Notes: a model not told the origin generated them from the letters alone. Shown: positions 54,017-63,922, counted from the stretch's first letter. The stretch: 64,000 nt of DNA from Pedobacter alluvionis (GCF_003664035.1 NZ_RCCK01000011.1:1-64000); one strand, 5' to 3'. Numbers and translations are program-made.

Positions 54017-54412
54017 CTATGCTTTTGGCCAATCGTTTTCGTGTTCTGCATTGCCGAGTTTTAGTTTACGGGCAGATACTACGAAGCTTAAAGTCATCGG
54101 GGTATTGTCGTTTACCGCAATACCTTCGTTATACTGGATGATGTAACCATCTTCGAAAGACAGTTCCTTCATTTTTGAATCTTCTTCGCCTTTTTTGAAG
54201 ACCAATGTTCCGGAAAGCGGCTTGTACTGGTTGTTAACCATTGATTCAATTACTGAAGTATCTTCAGTTGATTCGATTTCGATGTGGATGGTACCACCAT
54301 AAACACCTGACGATGGACGGCCTTTTGCATCAACATCTCTATTTAATGAAAAGCTGCACTGTAGTACATCAAATTCTTTTGATCCTAAGTTTAAACGGGT
54401 TTTGAATGCCAT
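54017..54412 (-). CDS. tssD: Hcp-family T6SS tube protein (TssD), second copy
   Basis: 131 residues. FDVLQCSFSLNRDVDAKGRP, SSGVYGGTIHIEIESTEDTS and PMTLSFVVSARKLKLG are the Bacteroidota TssD/Hcp pattern. The product forms hexameric rings stacked into the inner tube and can carry small effectors. It is very similar to the upstream paralogue over its full length; changes cluster at residues 83-115 and in a few surface positions. It lies 128 bp before the lipoprotein gene. Confidence 0.9.
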   Translation of the reverse strand: MAFKTRLNLGSKEFDVLQCSFSLNRDVDAKGRPSSGVYGGTIHIEIESTEDTSVIESMVNNQYKPLSGTLVFKKGEEDSKMKELSFEDGYIIQYNEGIAVNDNTPMTLSFVVSARKLKLGNAEHENDWPKA

Positions 54413-54693
54413 TGTAGTAAAATTTAAATGTTTTTGAAAAATGAAATGAATTGCGGTTGGCGGTTAGCGTGGAGCGAAGAGCATGGTGCTTAGTGTTAGG
54501 CGTTTTAAACCTTACACCTTCAGCCTTTCTACCCTCAACCTAACTAAGCATGGGGCTTGGCGCATGGAGGTTGGCATTTAAATGCCTTAAACCCTAAACC
54601 TTACACCTTCTACCTAACTAAGCATTGGGCTTGACGTGTGGCGGTTGGCGTTTTAAACCTTACACCTTCAGCCTTTCTACCCTCAACCTTTCT
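54413..54693. repeat. Degenerate repeats between the two hcp genes
   Basis: A 42-bp direct repeat, starting GCGTTTTAAACCTTACACC and ending CCCTCAACCT, occurs at 54500-54541 and 54648-54689. Related shorter pieces (CTAACTAAGCAT, GGGCTTGGCGCATGG) lie between. The same vocabulary recurs at 58430-58620. No gene. Confidence 0.75.
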
Positions 54694-55089
54694 CTAGGCT
54701 TTTGGCCAATCGTTAACATGCTCGGCGCTTCCTAATTTAAGCTTGCGGGCTGAAATCTGGAACTTGAGCGTCATCGGGTGATCGCCAACAATGTTGATTC
54801 CTTCGGAATATTTAACAATGTAACCGTCTTCGAAGTTAACTTCTTTCATTTTGGCATCTTCCTCTGTTTTCTTGATCAGAAGGGTTCCTGTAATAGGTTT
54901 GTACTGGTTGTTTACCATCGCCTCGATTATTGAGGTATCTTCAGTTGATTCGATCTCAATATCGATGGTACCGCCGTAAACTCCGGAAGAAGGTCTTCCT
55001 TTAGCATCTACATCACGGTTTAATGCATAGGCACAGTGAAGTACATCGTACTCCTTGCCCGAAAAGTTTAATCTAGCTTTGAAAGCCAT
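54694..55089 (-). CDS. tssD: Hcp-family T6SS tube protein (TssD), first copy
   Basis: 131 residues, paralogue of the gene at 54017. It has YDVLHCAYALNRDVDAKGRP, SSGVYGGTIDIEIESTEDTS and the same MTLKFQISARKLKLG-type end. Two Hcp copies in one cargo island may allow mixed or cargo-specific tubes. The 1.7 kb upstream is gene-free and repeat-rich, so its promoter must lie in the first 150-200 bp of it; I saw no full TAnnTTTG match there. Confidence 0.9.
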   Translation of the reverse strand: MAFKARLNFSGKEYDVLHCAYALNRDVDAKGRPSSGVYGGTIDIEIESTEDTSIIEAMVNNQYKPITGTLLIKKTEEDAKMKEVNFEDGYIVKYSEGINIVGDHPMTLKFQISARKLKLGSAEHVNDWPKA

Positions 55090-55444
55090 AAGTTTAAAAT
55101 TTAAAGGTTAAAAATTTGGTTAAGGTTGCTGCAGCTACCACTTTCCCTAAACCAAATATCAGGCCAACAAATACACTATACTATTGATTAACAACCAATA
55201 ACTCTTAAATAAAAAAACGAAAATTACATAAAAACCTGCTTAAAACCATACTAGAACTAACATTTTAGGTTTTTAATAAATGTGGAAAAATCATCTATAA
55301 TGAAGTTACAGGCATACAATGATGTAAAAAATAAGTATAAAAATATATACAAAATTTAGGCGGCAGGTGTTAACTAAACCCCATAGCAGCGAATAAGCTT
55401 TGATTTTTTCTAAGCGTTTGAAAATTTAGTTCATTCATTTTTTT

Positions 55445-56412
55445 AGAAAAGCAAAGCCTGTAATTCTTTTTTGTGTCAGTCCCGCCATATACTCATACGC
55501 CTGCAGGCCTTAGGCGCATGGCCGGTATCCGCTATGTCGGGTTTAGAAATTGAGTTTAATGCACAGCTTTAAGTTAACTAAACCCGGTAGCAGCGAACAC
55601 GAACCCGATTTTTTTCTATCGGGTGAGTAAAGCGTATAACGGGACTTTCGGAACCGATTGAAACAGAACCCTGATTTTCAAAATGAGTTTTTAGCGGCTG
55701 GATCTTGAGCGGTAAGATTAAGCATATGTTTTAGGATTTAGGATTTAGGATTTAGGATTTAGGATTTAGGGAAAACACCCTGCTACTTTCAGAGTTTAAA
55801 AATTGAGTTCTCTTTTTTAGAAAAGCAAAGCCTGTAGTTCTTTTTTATGTCATTCCCGCCATATACTCATACGCCTGCAGGCCTTAGGCGCATGGCCGGT
55901 ATCCGCTGTATCGGGTTTAGAAAAGTTAGTTTAATGCACAGCTTAAAGTTAACTAAACCCGGTAGCAGCGAACACGAACCCGATTTTTTTCTATCGGGTG
56001 AGTAAAGCGTATAACGGGACTTTCGGAACCAATTGAAACAGAACCCTGATTTTCAAAATGAGTTTTTAGAGGCTGGATCTTGAGCGGTAAGATTAAGCAT
56101 ATGTTTTAGGATTTAGGATTTAGGGAAAATACCCTGCTACTTTCAGAGTTTAAAAATTGAGTTCTCTTTTTTAGAAAAGCAAAGCCTGTAATTCTTTTTT
56201 GTGTCAGTCCCGCCACATGCTCATACGCCTGCAGGCCTTAGGCGCATGGCCGGTATCCGCTATGTCGGGTTTAGAAATTGAGTTTAATGCACAGCTTTAA
56301 GTTAACTAAACCCGGTAGCAGCGAACACGAAGCCGATTTTTTCTATCGGGTGAGTAAAGCGGATAACGGGACTTTCGGAACCAATTGAAACAGAACCCTG
56401 ATTTTCAAAGTG
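55445..56412. repeat. Three-copy tandem repeat (374 bp, 354 bp, truncated) with internal hairpins
   Basis: Copies start at 55445, 55819 and 56173 with AGAAAAGCAAAGCCTGTA and stay almost identical for about 240-350 bp. Each holds a long imperfect hairpin (CCCGCCA..., CGCCT/AGGCG near 55499-55516, ...TCGGG) and a second hairpin CCCGAT/ATCGGG (55604-55609 and 55618-55623). The copy-length difference is explained mainly by the TTTAGGA tract. No open frame is conserved between copies, so this is a noncoding repeat. Confidence 0.85.
55730..55771. repeat. Variable heptamer tract TTTAGGA, six units here, three in the next copy
   Basis: Five TTTAGGA plus one TTTAGGG fill 55730-55771. The corresponding site in the next repeat copy (56105-56125) has two TTTAGGA plus one TTTAGGG. 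The third copy lacks the tract. This is a slippage-prone minisatellite. Confidence 0.85.
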
Positions 56413-56517
56413 TAAAAATGAGGCTGGTGAGGCTAGATATGAGATTTGAGACCTAAAAGTTGGTTGACAAGCAATTATCCTTTAATGTGTAGAGGCTGTA
56501 TCATAAATTGTATTCAA

Positions 56518-56720
56518 TCGAATTGTCACGTTGAGCTCAGCCTATACTGAGCTTGACGAAGTGTCGAAACGCCTTGTAACACATTTAAAAAACGTCCTTC
56601 GACAAACTACCGTTGACAGACTTCAATAGAAAGGTCGTCATCTCGACTGTAGCGCAGCGAAATGGAGAGATCTATTTAGTTAGATTTCTCGACTGCGTTG
56701 CACTCCGCTCGAAATGACGG
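56518..56720. repeat. Dispersed inverted repeats downstream of the permease gene
   Basis: GAGCTCAG/CTGAGCTT near 56534-56553 forms a short palindrome. From 56635 to 56718 a long imperfect inverted repeat runs from GTCATCTCGACTG through AGATCTA/TAGATTTCTCGA to CGCTCGAAATGAC. The right arm matches the element at 35415. Such elements are common between convergent or tandem Bacteroidota genes and may act in termination. Confidence 0.7.
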
Positions 56721-56821
56721 TAACTAAAGGGATTTTTACGCATAGATTAATATTGTCATTTATATTGATTTTTATAAAATAAATTATCCCTCAGGATGAC
56801 AATTCTATATTTATGAGACAA

Positions 56822-58264
56822 CTACTCCTGTTGTTCTTTTTTATTAATCAAAAAGTAAACAGGCACACCCAGCAAAACAATTATTAGTCCCGGCCAGGTA
56901 TATTGTTGTTTATAAATTAAAAGCAAAATGCAAAATGCTGCACCGATTAATAAATAAATTATTGGCGTAACCGGATATAACCAGGTTTTGTAAGGTCTTT
57001 CTAAACCAGGTTGTTTTATTCTTAGATAAATCACACCAAAAACAGTAATCATATAAAAGAGCACAATAACAAAGGAGATCATATCTAAAAGATTACCATA
57101 TTGCCCACTCAAACATAAGGCAGATGCCCAAATGCCCTGCATCCAAAGTGATCTTTCAGGAACGCCGTTTTTATTGTTCTTAAGTGCTGCCTTAAAAAAC
57201 ATGCCGTCTTTTGCCATGGTTTGAAACACCCTTGCCCCTGCCAATACGATTCCATTAACACAGCCGAAAGTAGAAATCATTACCAGCAAAGCAATTATGA
57301 TTGTGCCAACCCCACTACCAAAAATTTGTTCTGAGGCTGCAACAGCAACCCGATCATTTAAGGCAAAAGCAATACTATCCCGGTTTAAGGTATTGAGATA
57401 GATAAAATTAACCAATAAATAAAGAATCATTACCGCTGAGGTGCCCAAAACCATAGAACGCACTACATTTTTTTTAGGGTTTTCGATTTCTCCTGAAACA
57501 AAAGTTACGTTTTCCCAGGCAACGCTCGAAAATACAGAACCTACCATTGCAGCTGCAATTCCGCCCATTATGGCCATTCCGGAGATAGATTCCCATCCCG
57601 ATTTCAGAAAATTGCCGCTGGGATCTGTTTTAAGATTATTGAAAGCGCCCCAGCCAAAGCTCATGTTTCCTGTCCAAAAACTGTTTTTCACCAAAAGAAA
57701 GCCTAAAATAATCAAGCCAATTAAAGCGACAATTTTAGAACCTGTAAAAATATTTTGCAAAATTTTGCCGCCCTCAACACCTTTTGTATTGATATAAGTT
57801 AAAAGCAAAATTACTCCGATAGCCAAAATCTGAATCCAGGTAATTTTATAACCGCCGCTTTGGAAAATTGGAGCAGCATCATTTAATGCAGGGATGAGGT
57901 AAGCCGTAAATTTACCAAAAGCAACAGCAACAGCCGCTATAGTTCCGGTTTGGATTACAGTAAACAAGCCCCAACCATAAAGAAACCCCATCATTTTACC
58001 AAAAATCTCTTTCAGATAGGTGTATTGCCCACCCGCCTTTGGAAACATAGAAGAAAGTTCTCCATAAGAAATTGCAGCTGCAACGGTCATTACGCCGGTG
58101 ATTATCCAGACTACAATTAGCCAATAACCAGAACCTAAGTTCCTCATGATATCGGCACTAACAATAAAGATACCGCTTCCGATCATTGAGCCCATTACCA
58201 ACATTGTGGCATCAAAAAGGCTTAACTTTCTTCTGGAAGGTCCATCTTCTTTTTCAATTTTCAT
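56822..58264 (-). CDS. APC-family amino-acid permease
   Basis: 480 residues, about 12 spans. The family start SLFDATMLVMGSMIGSGIFI contains the GSGIF unwound-helix motif of TM1, and SYGELSSMFPKAGGQYTYLK is the TM2-3 signature. EIENPKKNVVRSMVLG is the loop before TM7. The length fits LAT/YkbA-type (L-type) transporters. The substrate is likely a neutral amino acid. The gene stands alone, with repeats on both sides. Confidence 0.9.
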   Translation of the reverse strand: MKIEKEDGPSRRKLSLFDATMLVMGSMIGSGIFIVSADIMRNLGSGYWLIVVWIITGVMTVAAAISYGELSSMFPKAGGQYTYLKEIFGKMMGFLYGWGLFTVIQTGTIAAVAVAFGKFTAYLIPALNDAAPIFQSGGYKITWIQILAIGVILLLTYINTKGVEGGKILQNIFTGSKIVALIGLIILGFLLVKNSFWTGNMSFGWGAFNNLKTDPSGNFLKSGWESISGMAIMGGIAAAMVGSVFSSVAWENVTFVSGEIENPKKNVVRSMVLGTSAVMILYLLVNFIYLNTLNRDSIAFALNDRVAVAASEQIFGSGVGTIIIALLVMISTFGCVNGIVLAGARVFQTMAKDGMFFKAALKNNKNGVPERSLWMQGIWASALCLSGQYGNLLDMISFVIVLFYMITVFGVIYLRIKQPGLERPYKTWLYPVTPIIYLLIGAAFCILLLIYKQQYTWPGLIIVLLGVPVYFLINKKEQQE

Positions 58265-58654
58265 TTTTTAGTCTGGTTTAGTTTGTCGCTAATTTATTTA
58301 AAAAAAAGAAATTGTAGGATATTATTTTATGATGACAAAATTTTATTCGCAGGTGCTGTAAAATTTTAACCACAAAAATATTTTGTTATCTTGCTAGAGT
58401 GTTGCTAGCGAAGAGTTTGGAGCAGAGCGCTTAGCGAGAGGCGTTGGCGACTAGCGTCGATTAACCAGTTAAGCAGTTTGGGGTTTAGCATTGGGCGTTT
58501 GGAGACAATTAACCGATTTAAACAGTTAACCAGTTGACCCAATTACAAAATGACCAGGTATCAATAACCAATCAGCAATGACCATTGAACTAATGACTAA
58601 TGAACCATTGAACTAAATAAACAACTAACCAAATATAAAAACCAATTATTAACT
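58265..58654. repeat. Gene-free region with degenerate direct repeats
   Basis: Phrases such as TTAACCAGTTAA, GGCGTTTGGAG and ACCATTGAACTAATGACTAATGAAC recur in degenerate form (58440-58615), like those between the hcp genes. TATTTTG at 58379-58385 is an incomplete promoter-like match. No other signal was found. Confidence 0.6.
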
Positions 58655-60901
58655 ATGGAATTTTTACAAAACAATTTAATTTACTGTATCCCGGCGCTGG
58701 GCCTTGTTGGGATTATAGTTATGATGATTAAAAGCGCCTGGGTAAACAAGCAGGATGCGGGTGATCAAAACATGCAGGAACTTGCGGGCTACATAGCCGA
58801 TGGCGCTATGGCCTTTTTAAAAGCTGAATGGAGGGTATTGAGCATTTTCGCTGTTTTTACCGCTGCACTCCTGGCCTATTCAGGAACCATTACTGAAATA
58901 AATGGTATTCCGATGCATTCGAGCTGGATTATCTCCATCTCTTTCCTAATTGGAGCAGTATTTTCTGCAACAGCAGGTTATATCGGTATGAAATCGGCCA
59001 CTAAAGCCAATGTACGAACCACTCAGGCCGCCAGAACGAGTTTAAAACAAGCCTTAAAAGTATCATTTACCGGAGGTACGGTAATGGGTTTGGGTGTTGC
59101 CGGACTAGCCGTTTTAGGTTTAGGTGGTTTGTTTATTATATTTCTTAAGCATTTCAACGTTGTTTCGGTTAACAGTACTGAAATGAAAACTGCAATAGAA
59201 GTTTTAACCGGGTTTTCTTTGGGTGCCGAATCTATTGCCTTATTTGCCCGTGTTGGCGGTGGTATCTATACCAAAGCCGCTGATGTTGGTGCCGATTTGG
59301 TGGGAAAAGTTGAGGCCGGAATTCCTGAAGATGATGTGCGCAACCCTGCTACCATTGCCGATAACGTGGGCGATAACGTGGGTGATGTTGCCGGTATGGG
59401 TGCCGACTTATTCGGCTCGTATGTAGCCACTATTCTGGCTACAATGGTTTTAGGGCAGGAGATTGATGTAAAAGATAATTTTGGAGGAATGTCTCCTATC
59501 CTTCTACCCATGGTAATCTGTGGAATGGGCATTATATTTTCGATCATCGGAACCTGGTTTGTCACCATTAAAGATGAAAAATCAAATGTTCAAAATGCGT
59601 TGAACCTGGGTAACTGGTCGTCAATTGTGATTACAGCCGTAGCTTCATTCTTTATTGTGAAATGGATGCTGCCTGAAACGCTTAAACTTCGTGGATATGA
59701 ATTCTCGAGCATCAATGTGTTTTATGCCATTATGGTGGGTTTGGTAGTGGGTACGATTATGAGTATCGTAACCGAATATTTCACCGCAATGGGCAAAGGA
59801 CCTGTAAATTCAATTATCCAACAATCCTCAACCGGGCATGCCACCAATATTATTGCAGGTTTAGCAGTTGGGATGAAATCTACCGTGATCCCTATCCTGG
59901 TATTGGCAGGTGGAATTATGGCTTCCTATCATTTCGCCGGTTTGTATGGCGTGGCTATTGCCGCAGCGGGTATGATGGCAACCACAGCCATGCAGTTGGC
60001 AATAGATGCTTTCGGACCGATTGCGGATAATGCAGGTGGTATTGCCGAAATGAGCCAGCTCCCTCCTGAAGTGCGCGAGCGTACCGATAATTTAGATGCA
60101 GTAGGTAACACCACCGCAGCAACAGGAAAAGGTTTTGCTATTGCGTCAGCTGCGTTAACCTCTCTGGCTTTATTTGCTGCCTTTGTTGGTATTGCAGGCA
60201 TTACCGCGATAGACATCTATAAAGCACCTGTTCTGGCAGGTTTATTTGTTGGCGGAATGATCCCTTTTATTTTCTCTGCTTTATGTATTCAGGCGGTTGG
60301 TAAAGCCGCGATGGATATGGTGCAGGAAGTGCGTCGCCAGTTTAGGGAAATCCCCGGTATTATGGAATACAAAGCAAAACCCGAATACGAAAAGTGTGTG
60401 GCCATTTCTACCAAGGCCTCTATCCGTGAAATGATGATGCCTGGTGCTATTGCTTTAATAACCCCCGTAATTGTGGGCTTTACCTTTGGACCAGAAGTTT
60501 TAGGCGGTTTATTGGCCGGTGTTACCGTAACTGGTGTATTGATGGGAATTTTCCAGAGCAATGCCGGCGGTGCATGGGATAATGCTAAAAAATCTTTCGA
60601 ACAAGGTGTAATGATTAATGGTGAAATGCACTATAAAAAATCAGAACCACATAAAGCTTCTGTAACCGGAGATACTGTTGGTGATCCTTTTAAAGATACT
60701 TCAGGCCCTTCGATGAACATTTTGATCAAATTAATGTCTATCGTTTCACTAGTTATTGCTCCTTACATCGCAGTTAAGGCAATTGCAGGCGAACACCGTA
60801 CAGAAGTTCGTAAAGAAATCAGAATTGAGCAAAAAACCGATGGTTTGGGCAACACAAAAACCGATACTTTAATCAATACAACCGATACTTTAGCGCATTA
60901 G
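58655..60901 (+). CDS. hppA: Membrane-bound pyrophosphatase, K+-dependent type
   Basis: 748 residues, about 16 spans. The pyrophosphate-binding site shows [18 protein letters not shown] (Asp210, Lys218, Glu220) and [20 protein letters not shown]; the second acidic cluster is [18 protein letters not shown]. Ala488 in [11 protein letters not shown] is the residue that marks K+-dependent enzymes (Lys marks K+-independent ones). Whether it pumps H+ or Na+ cannot be decided by reading. It couples pyrophosphate hydrolysis to ion export. The C-terminal tail ([20 protein letters not shown]) is an unusual charged extension. Confidence 0.95.
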   Translation: MEFLQNNLIYCIPALGLVGIIVMMIKSAWVNKQDAGDQNMQELAGYIADGAMAFLKAEWRVLSIFAVFTAALLAYSGTITEINGIPMHSSWIISISFLIGAVFSATAGYIGMKSATKANVRTTQAARTSLKQALKVSFTGGTVMGLGVAGLAVLGLGGLFIIFLKHFNVVSVNSTEMKTAIEVLTGFSLGAESIALFARVGGGIYTKAADVGADLVGKVEAGIPEDDVRNPATIADNVGDNVGDVAGMGADLFGSYVATILATMVLGQEIDVKDNFGGMSPILLPMVICGMGIIFSIIGTWFVTIKDEKSNVQNALNLGNWSSIVITAVASFFIVKWMLPETLKLRGYEFSSINVFYAIMVGLVVGTIMSIVTEYFTAMGKGPVNSIIQQSSTGHATNIIAGLAVGMKSTVIPILVLAGGIMASYHFAGLYGVAIAAAGMMATTAMQLAIDAFGPIADNAGGIAEMSQLPPEVRERTDNLDAVGNTTAATGKGFAIASAALTSLALFAAFVGIAGITAIDIYKAPVLAGLFVGGMIPFIFSALCIQAVGKAAMDMVQEVRRQFREIPGIMEYKAKPEYEKCVAISTKASIREMMMPGAIALITPVIVGFTFGPEVLGGLLAGVTVTGVLMGIFQSNAGGAWDNAKKSFEQGVMINGEMHYKKSEPHKASVTGDTVGDPFKDTSGPSMNILIKLMSIVSLVIAPYIAVKAIAGEHRTEVRKEIRIEQKTDGLGNTKTDTLINTTDTLAH

Positions 60902-60929
60902 TTGTAAAAACCTGGATAGAAAAAGCATA

Positions 60930-60958
60930 AAAGGGATTTTTAACTTAAATCCCTTTTA
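60930..60958 (+). terminator. Intrinsic terminator after the pyrophosphatase gene
   Basis: AAAGGGATTT (60930-60939), 7-nt loop, AAATCCCTTT (60947-60956), then TT. The stem is 10 bp and lies 29 bp after the stop. Confidence 0.75.
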
Positions 60959-61016
60959 CATTTTCGTAATTTTTATTTAGGTTTGGAGCTGAAATAATCT
61001 AAACAAAAACTAAAAT

Positions 61017-62492
61017 ATGGGTTTATTTACTAAGAAGCCAATGCATTTGCTGCTAGAAGAAGCAGGAGATTCAGCCAAAGGCTTAAAGCGTACACTTAGC
61101 GCCGGTGCATTAGTGGCATTGGGTGTGGGCGCAATTATTGGTGCTGGTCTATTTGTTAGAACAGCAGCTGCTGCTGCACAAAACGCCGGGCCATCTGTTA
61201 CCATCGGCTTTATTATTGCTGCAATAGGTTGTGCATTAGCCGGTTTATGCTACGCAGAATTATCATCATCTATTCCGATTTCAGGTAGTGCTTACACTTA
61301 CACTTATGCCACCATGGGCGAGCTTATGGCCTGGGTAATTGGCTGGGATTTGGTGTTGGAATATGCCGTTGGAGCTGCAACAGTAGGTATTGCCTGGAGC
61401 GAATACTTAAATAAATTACTGGTAGAGGTATTGCATACTTCGCCCATACCGTATGAGTGGTGCCACTCGCCTTTCCAATCGCACCCTGATGGAACCGTAA
61501 ATGGTATAATTAATCTTCCTGCATTATTTATTGTAGCCTTATTGAGTTTACTTTTAATTAAAGGAACTTCAGAATCAGCTTTTGTAAACGGAATAATCGT
61601 AATCACAAAAGTAGGTATCGTTATCCTGATCATTATATTGGGTTGGGGCTTTATACACGAAGCAAACCACCATCCATATATTCCAGAAGCGACTACTTAT
61701 GTTGATCATGCCGGTATCAGCCATAGTTTTGGTGGTTTCTGGGGAGTTATCGGTGCTGCAGGAACAGTATTTTTTGCATTTATCGGCTTTGATGCAGTAA
61801 GTACCGCAGCGCAGGAGACTAAAAACCCTAAAACCGCAATGCCAATCGGTATCTTAGGTTCATTAGCAGTATGTACTGTTTTATACATCTTATTTGCACA
61901 CGTTTTAACAGGTATCGCTCCGGTTGAGTTCTTCAGAACCAAAGGTGGTGAGGCATCAGTTGTAGCTGCAATCAGCGAATATATGACAGGCTATAGCTGG
62001 TTAGCTAAATTGGTTACCGTAGCTATCTTAGCAGGTTTCTCTTCTGTAATCCTGGTAATGTTATTAGGCCAAAGCCGTGTATTCTATTCGATGAGTAAAG
62101 ATGGTTTATTACCAAAAATGTTCAGCGAATTGCACCCTAAATTTAAAACACCTTATAAAGCAAATTTAGTGATCCTGGTAATTGTAGGCTTATTTGCTGC
62201 ATTTATCCCAGGTGATGTAGTGGGCGATATGACCAGTATTGGTACTTTATTTGCCTTTATGTTGGTTTGTGTAGCGGTAATCATCTTAAGAAAAACCGAC
62301 CCCGATCTTCCTCGTCAGTTTAGAACACCTTGGGTACCACTAATTCCAATTCTTGGTGTGGTTGCCTGTGGCTTAATGATTCTTGGTTTAGGCTGGACAA
62401 ACTGGTTAAGATTATTTGGCTGGTTAGCTTTAGGCTTTATCATTTACTTCGGATACAGTAAAAAGAATTCACATTTGAAAGATGCTAAATAA
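61017..62492 (+). CDS. APC-family amino-acid permease, CAT (cationic) type
   Basis: 491 residues, about 12-13 spans. KGLKRTLSAGALVALGVGAI, IGAGLFVRTA (TM1 motif), CYAELSSSIPISGSAYTYTY and FFAFIGFDAVSTAAQETKNP match the cationic amino-acid transporter/YfnA branch. TAGGTTTG at 60978-60985 is a -7-like element 31 bp upstream, without a clear -33 partner. The gene is monocistronic between two terminators. Confidence 0.92.
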   Translation: MGLFTKKPMHLLLEEAGDSAKGLKRTLSAGALVALGVGAIIGAGLFVRTAAAAAQNAGPSVTIGFIIAAIGCALAGLCYAELSSSIPISGSAYTYTYATMGELMAWVIGWDLVLEYAVGAATVGIAWSEYLNKLLVEVLHTSPIPYEWCHSPFQSHPDGTVNGIINLPALFIVALLSLLLIKGTSESAFVNGIIVITKVGIVILIIILGWGFIHEANHHPYIPEATTYVDHAGISHSFGGFWGVIGAAGTVFFAFIGFDAVSTAAQETKNPKTAMPIGILGSLAVCTVLYILFAHVLTGIAPVEFFRTKGGEASVVAAISEYMTGYSWLAKLVTVAILAGFSSVILVMLLGQSRVFYSMSKDGLLPKMFSELHPKFKTPYKANLVILVIVGLFAAFIPGDVVGDMTSIGTLFAFMLVCVAVIILRKTDPDLPRQFRTPWVPLIPILGVVACGLMILGLGWTNWLRLFGWLALGFIIYFGYSKKNSHLKDAK

Positions 62493-62513
62493 GCTATATT
62501 TCTCAAAAAAATT

Positions 62514-62544
62514 AAAGCCCCGATTTAAAGTCGGGGCTTTTTTT
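62514..62544 (+). terminator. Intrinsic terminator after the CAT-type permease
   Basis: AAAGCCCCGA (62514-62523), 7-nt loop, TCGGGGCTTT (62531-62540), then TTTT. A perfect 10-bp GC-rich stem. Confidence 0.93.
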
Positions 62545-62567
62545 ATGTTAAATAATTGTTAAAAAAC

Positions 62568-62575
62568 TACCTTTG
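62568..62575 (+). promoter_or_regulatory. Promoter -7 element of the porin gene
   Basis: TACCTTTG matches TAnnTTTG exactly and lies 15 bp before the ATG at 62591; no TTG sits at the usual distance. It overlaps a possible TTG start at 62573, which argues that translation begins at 62591. Confidence 0.45.
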
Positions 62576-62590
62576 CAGAAAATTGATAAG

Positions 62591-63922
62591 ATGTACCGCA
62601 ATTCTGCTAAAATTAAGAGCGTTTATTTCTCTTTAACTGTTGTTTTACTATTCATATCCACATTAGGCTATGCACAAAGAACAATTAACGATGTAATGGA
62701 TTCTACAACGGTAAACCATTTGCTTATTATATCAAAAAAATATGGCTCATTATCGTTCAGTGGATATTTACAGCCACAATTTCAGCTTGCGCAATCAAAT
62801 GGTACACAGGCAGAATACCAGGGAGGGAATTTTGGCGAATTTACCAACAACCGGTTCAGATTGAGAAGAGGTCGCTTAAGAGCCGACTATATGATGCTCA
62901 CAGAAGATGGGAGTCCTTCTACCTATTTTGTACTCCAGTTTGACGGTACGGAACAAGGTGTGGCCATCCGCGATTTTTGGGGACGTTATTACGAAAACAA
63001 ATGGAAGATACTGGCAGTAACACTTGGCCTTTCGGGCCGTCCGTTTGGAAATGAACTGCAGTTATCGTCTTCAGTCAGGGAAGCACCGGAGCGCGGACGG
63101 ATGTCGCAAATTTTAATGAAAACAGAACGCGATCTTGGGGTTACTTTTACCTTAAACCCTCGGTGGAAAGATGCCAGACTTAAAAACTTTGTATTCGATT
63201 TTGGCATTTACAACGGCCAGGGCTTAGCCGGGCCTGGAGAATTTGACAACAGTAAAGATTTCATTTTCAGGTTAAGCCATAAAACTTATGCATTTAATAA
63301 ATTTACCATTGCGGGCGGTATAAGCACGCTACAAGGCGGGCTAAATCACCGCTTGCCCGTAAGTTATAAGATGGACAGAATCAACGACCAATGGAGAATG
63401 ATGAAGGATTCGTCGGCCAATACCATCAACAAGGTTGCCCCACGGAGATATTATGGTGCCGATATTCAGCTGGCCACAACAACCAAGAGCTGGAAATCTG
63501 AGCTGAGGGCAGAAGTAATATCAGGCTTACAAACAGGCACATCAACAACCTCAACCACACCGGGCTCTTATCCTGTTGATAGTAAATCGGTAGCACTACC
63601 CTATTATACCAGAACTTTTAATGGTGCATACCTTACGTTTGTACAAACTTTAAGCAGTACCGACAACCAGCTTATTTTAAAGTATGATCGATACGATCCG
63701 AATGCAAAAGTAAAAGGACTTGATATTTCCAGCGACCAGGGGCTATCTCCTGCCGATGTTCGTTTTGATACTTTTGGCTTTGGTTTTTTACACCACTTTA
63801 ACCCACATTTTAAAGCAGTGCTTTATTATGATATCATTAAAAACGAATCGACCCAGATTCAGGGGTATACTGCTGATAGAAAAGATAATGTGCTTACGTT
63901 AAGAACACAGTTCTATTTCTAA
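62591..63922 (+). CDS. OprO/OprP-like outer membrane porin
   Basis: 443 residues from the ATG at 62591, which gives a clean signal peptide ending STLGYAQ. GSLSFSGYLQPQFQLAQSNG, NNRFRLRRGRLRADYMMLTE and LGLSGRPFGNELQLSSSVRE are typical of the phosphate-selective porin O/P family barrel; the end is VLTLRTQFYF. Anion or phosphate specificity is not proven. It is the only gene between a strong terminator and the promoter of the next gene. Confidence 0.85.
   Translation: MYRNSAKIKSVYFSLTVVLLFISTLGYAQRTINDVMDSTTVNHLLIISKKYGSLSFSGYLQPQFQLAQSNGTQAEYQGGNFGEFTNNRFRLRRGRLRADYMMLTEDGSPSTYFVLQFDGTEQGVAIRDFWGRYYENKWKILAVTLGLSGRPFGNELQLSSSVREAPERGRMSQILMKTERDLGVTFTLNPRWKDARLKNFVFDFGIYNGQGLAGPGEFDNSKDFIFRLSHKTYAFNKFTIAGGISTLQGGLNHRLPVSYKMDRINDQWRMMKDSSANTINKVAPRRYYGADIQLATTTKSWKSELRAEVISGLQTGTSTTSTTPGSYPVDSKSVALPYYTRTFNGAYLTFVQTLSSTDNQLILKYDRYDPNAKVKGLDISSDQGLSPADVRFDTFGFGFLHHFNPHFKAVLYYDIIKNESTQIQGYTADRKDNVLTLRTQFYF

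Larger units (their letters stand above)
55090..56821. other. 1.7-kb gene-free region upstream of the T6SS island
   Basis: No coding frame of substance on either strand. It contains the leader of the first hcp gene (55090-55360), a three-copy repeat array (55445-56412) with a decayed fourth copy (about 55366-55420), then dispersed inverted repeats (56518-56720). No tRNA or mobile-element gene was found in it. Confidence 0.8.

Noticed and set aside
55730..55771. Telomere-like repeat (TTTAGGA resembles TTTAGGG)
   Set aside because: The genome is bacterial, the tract has only six units, and it lies inside a longer noncoding repeat.
55445..56412. CRISPR array
   Set aside because: Units are 354-374 bp and identical throughout, with no short repeats separated by unique spacers and no cas genes.
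62573..62590. TTG start for the OprO/P-like porin
   Set aside because: It lies within a TACCTTTG promoter element; the ATG at 62591 gives a proper signal peptide.
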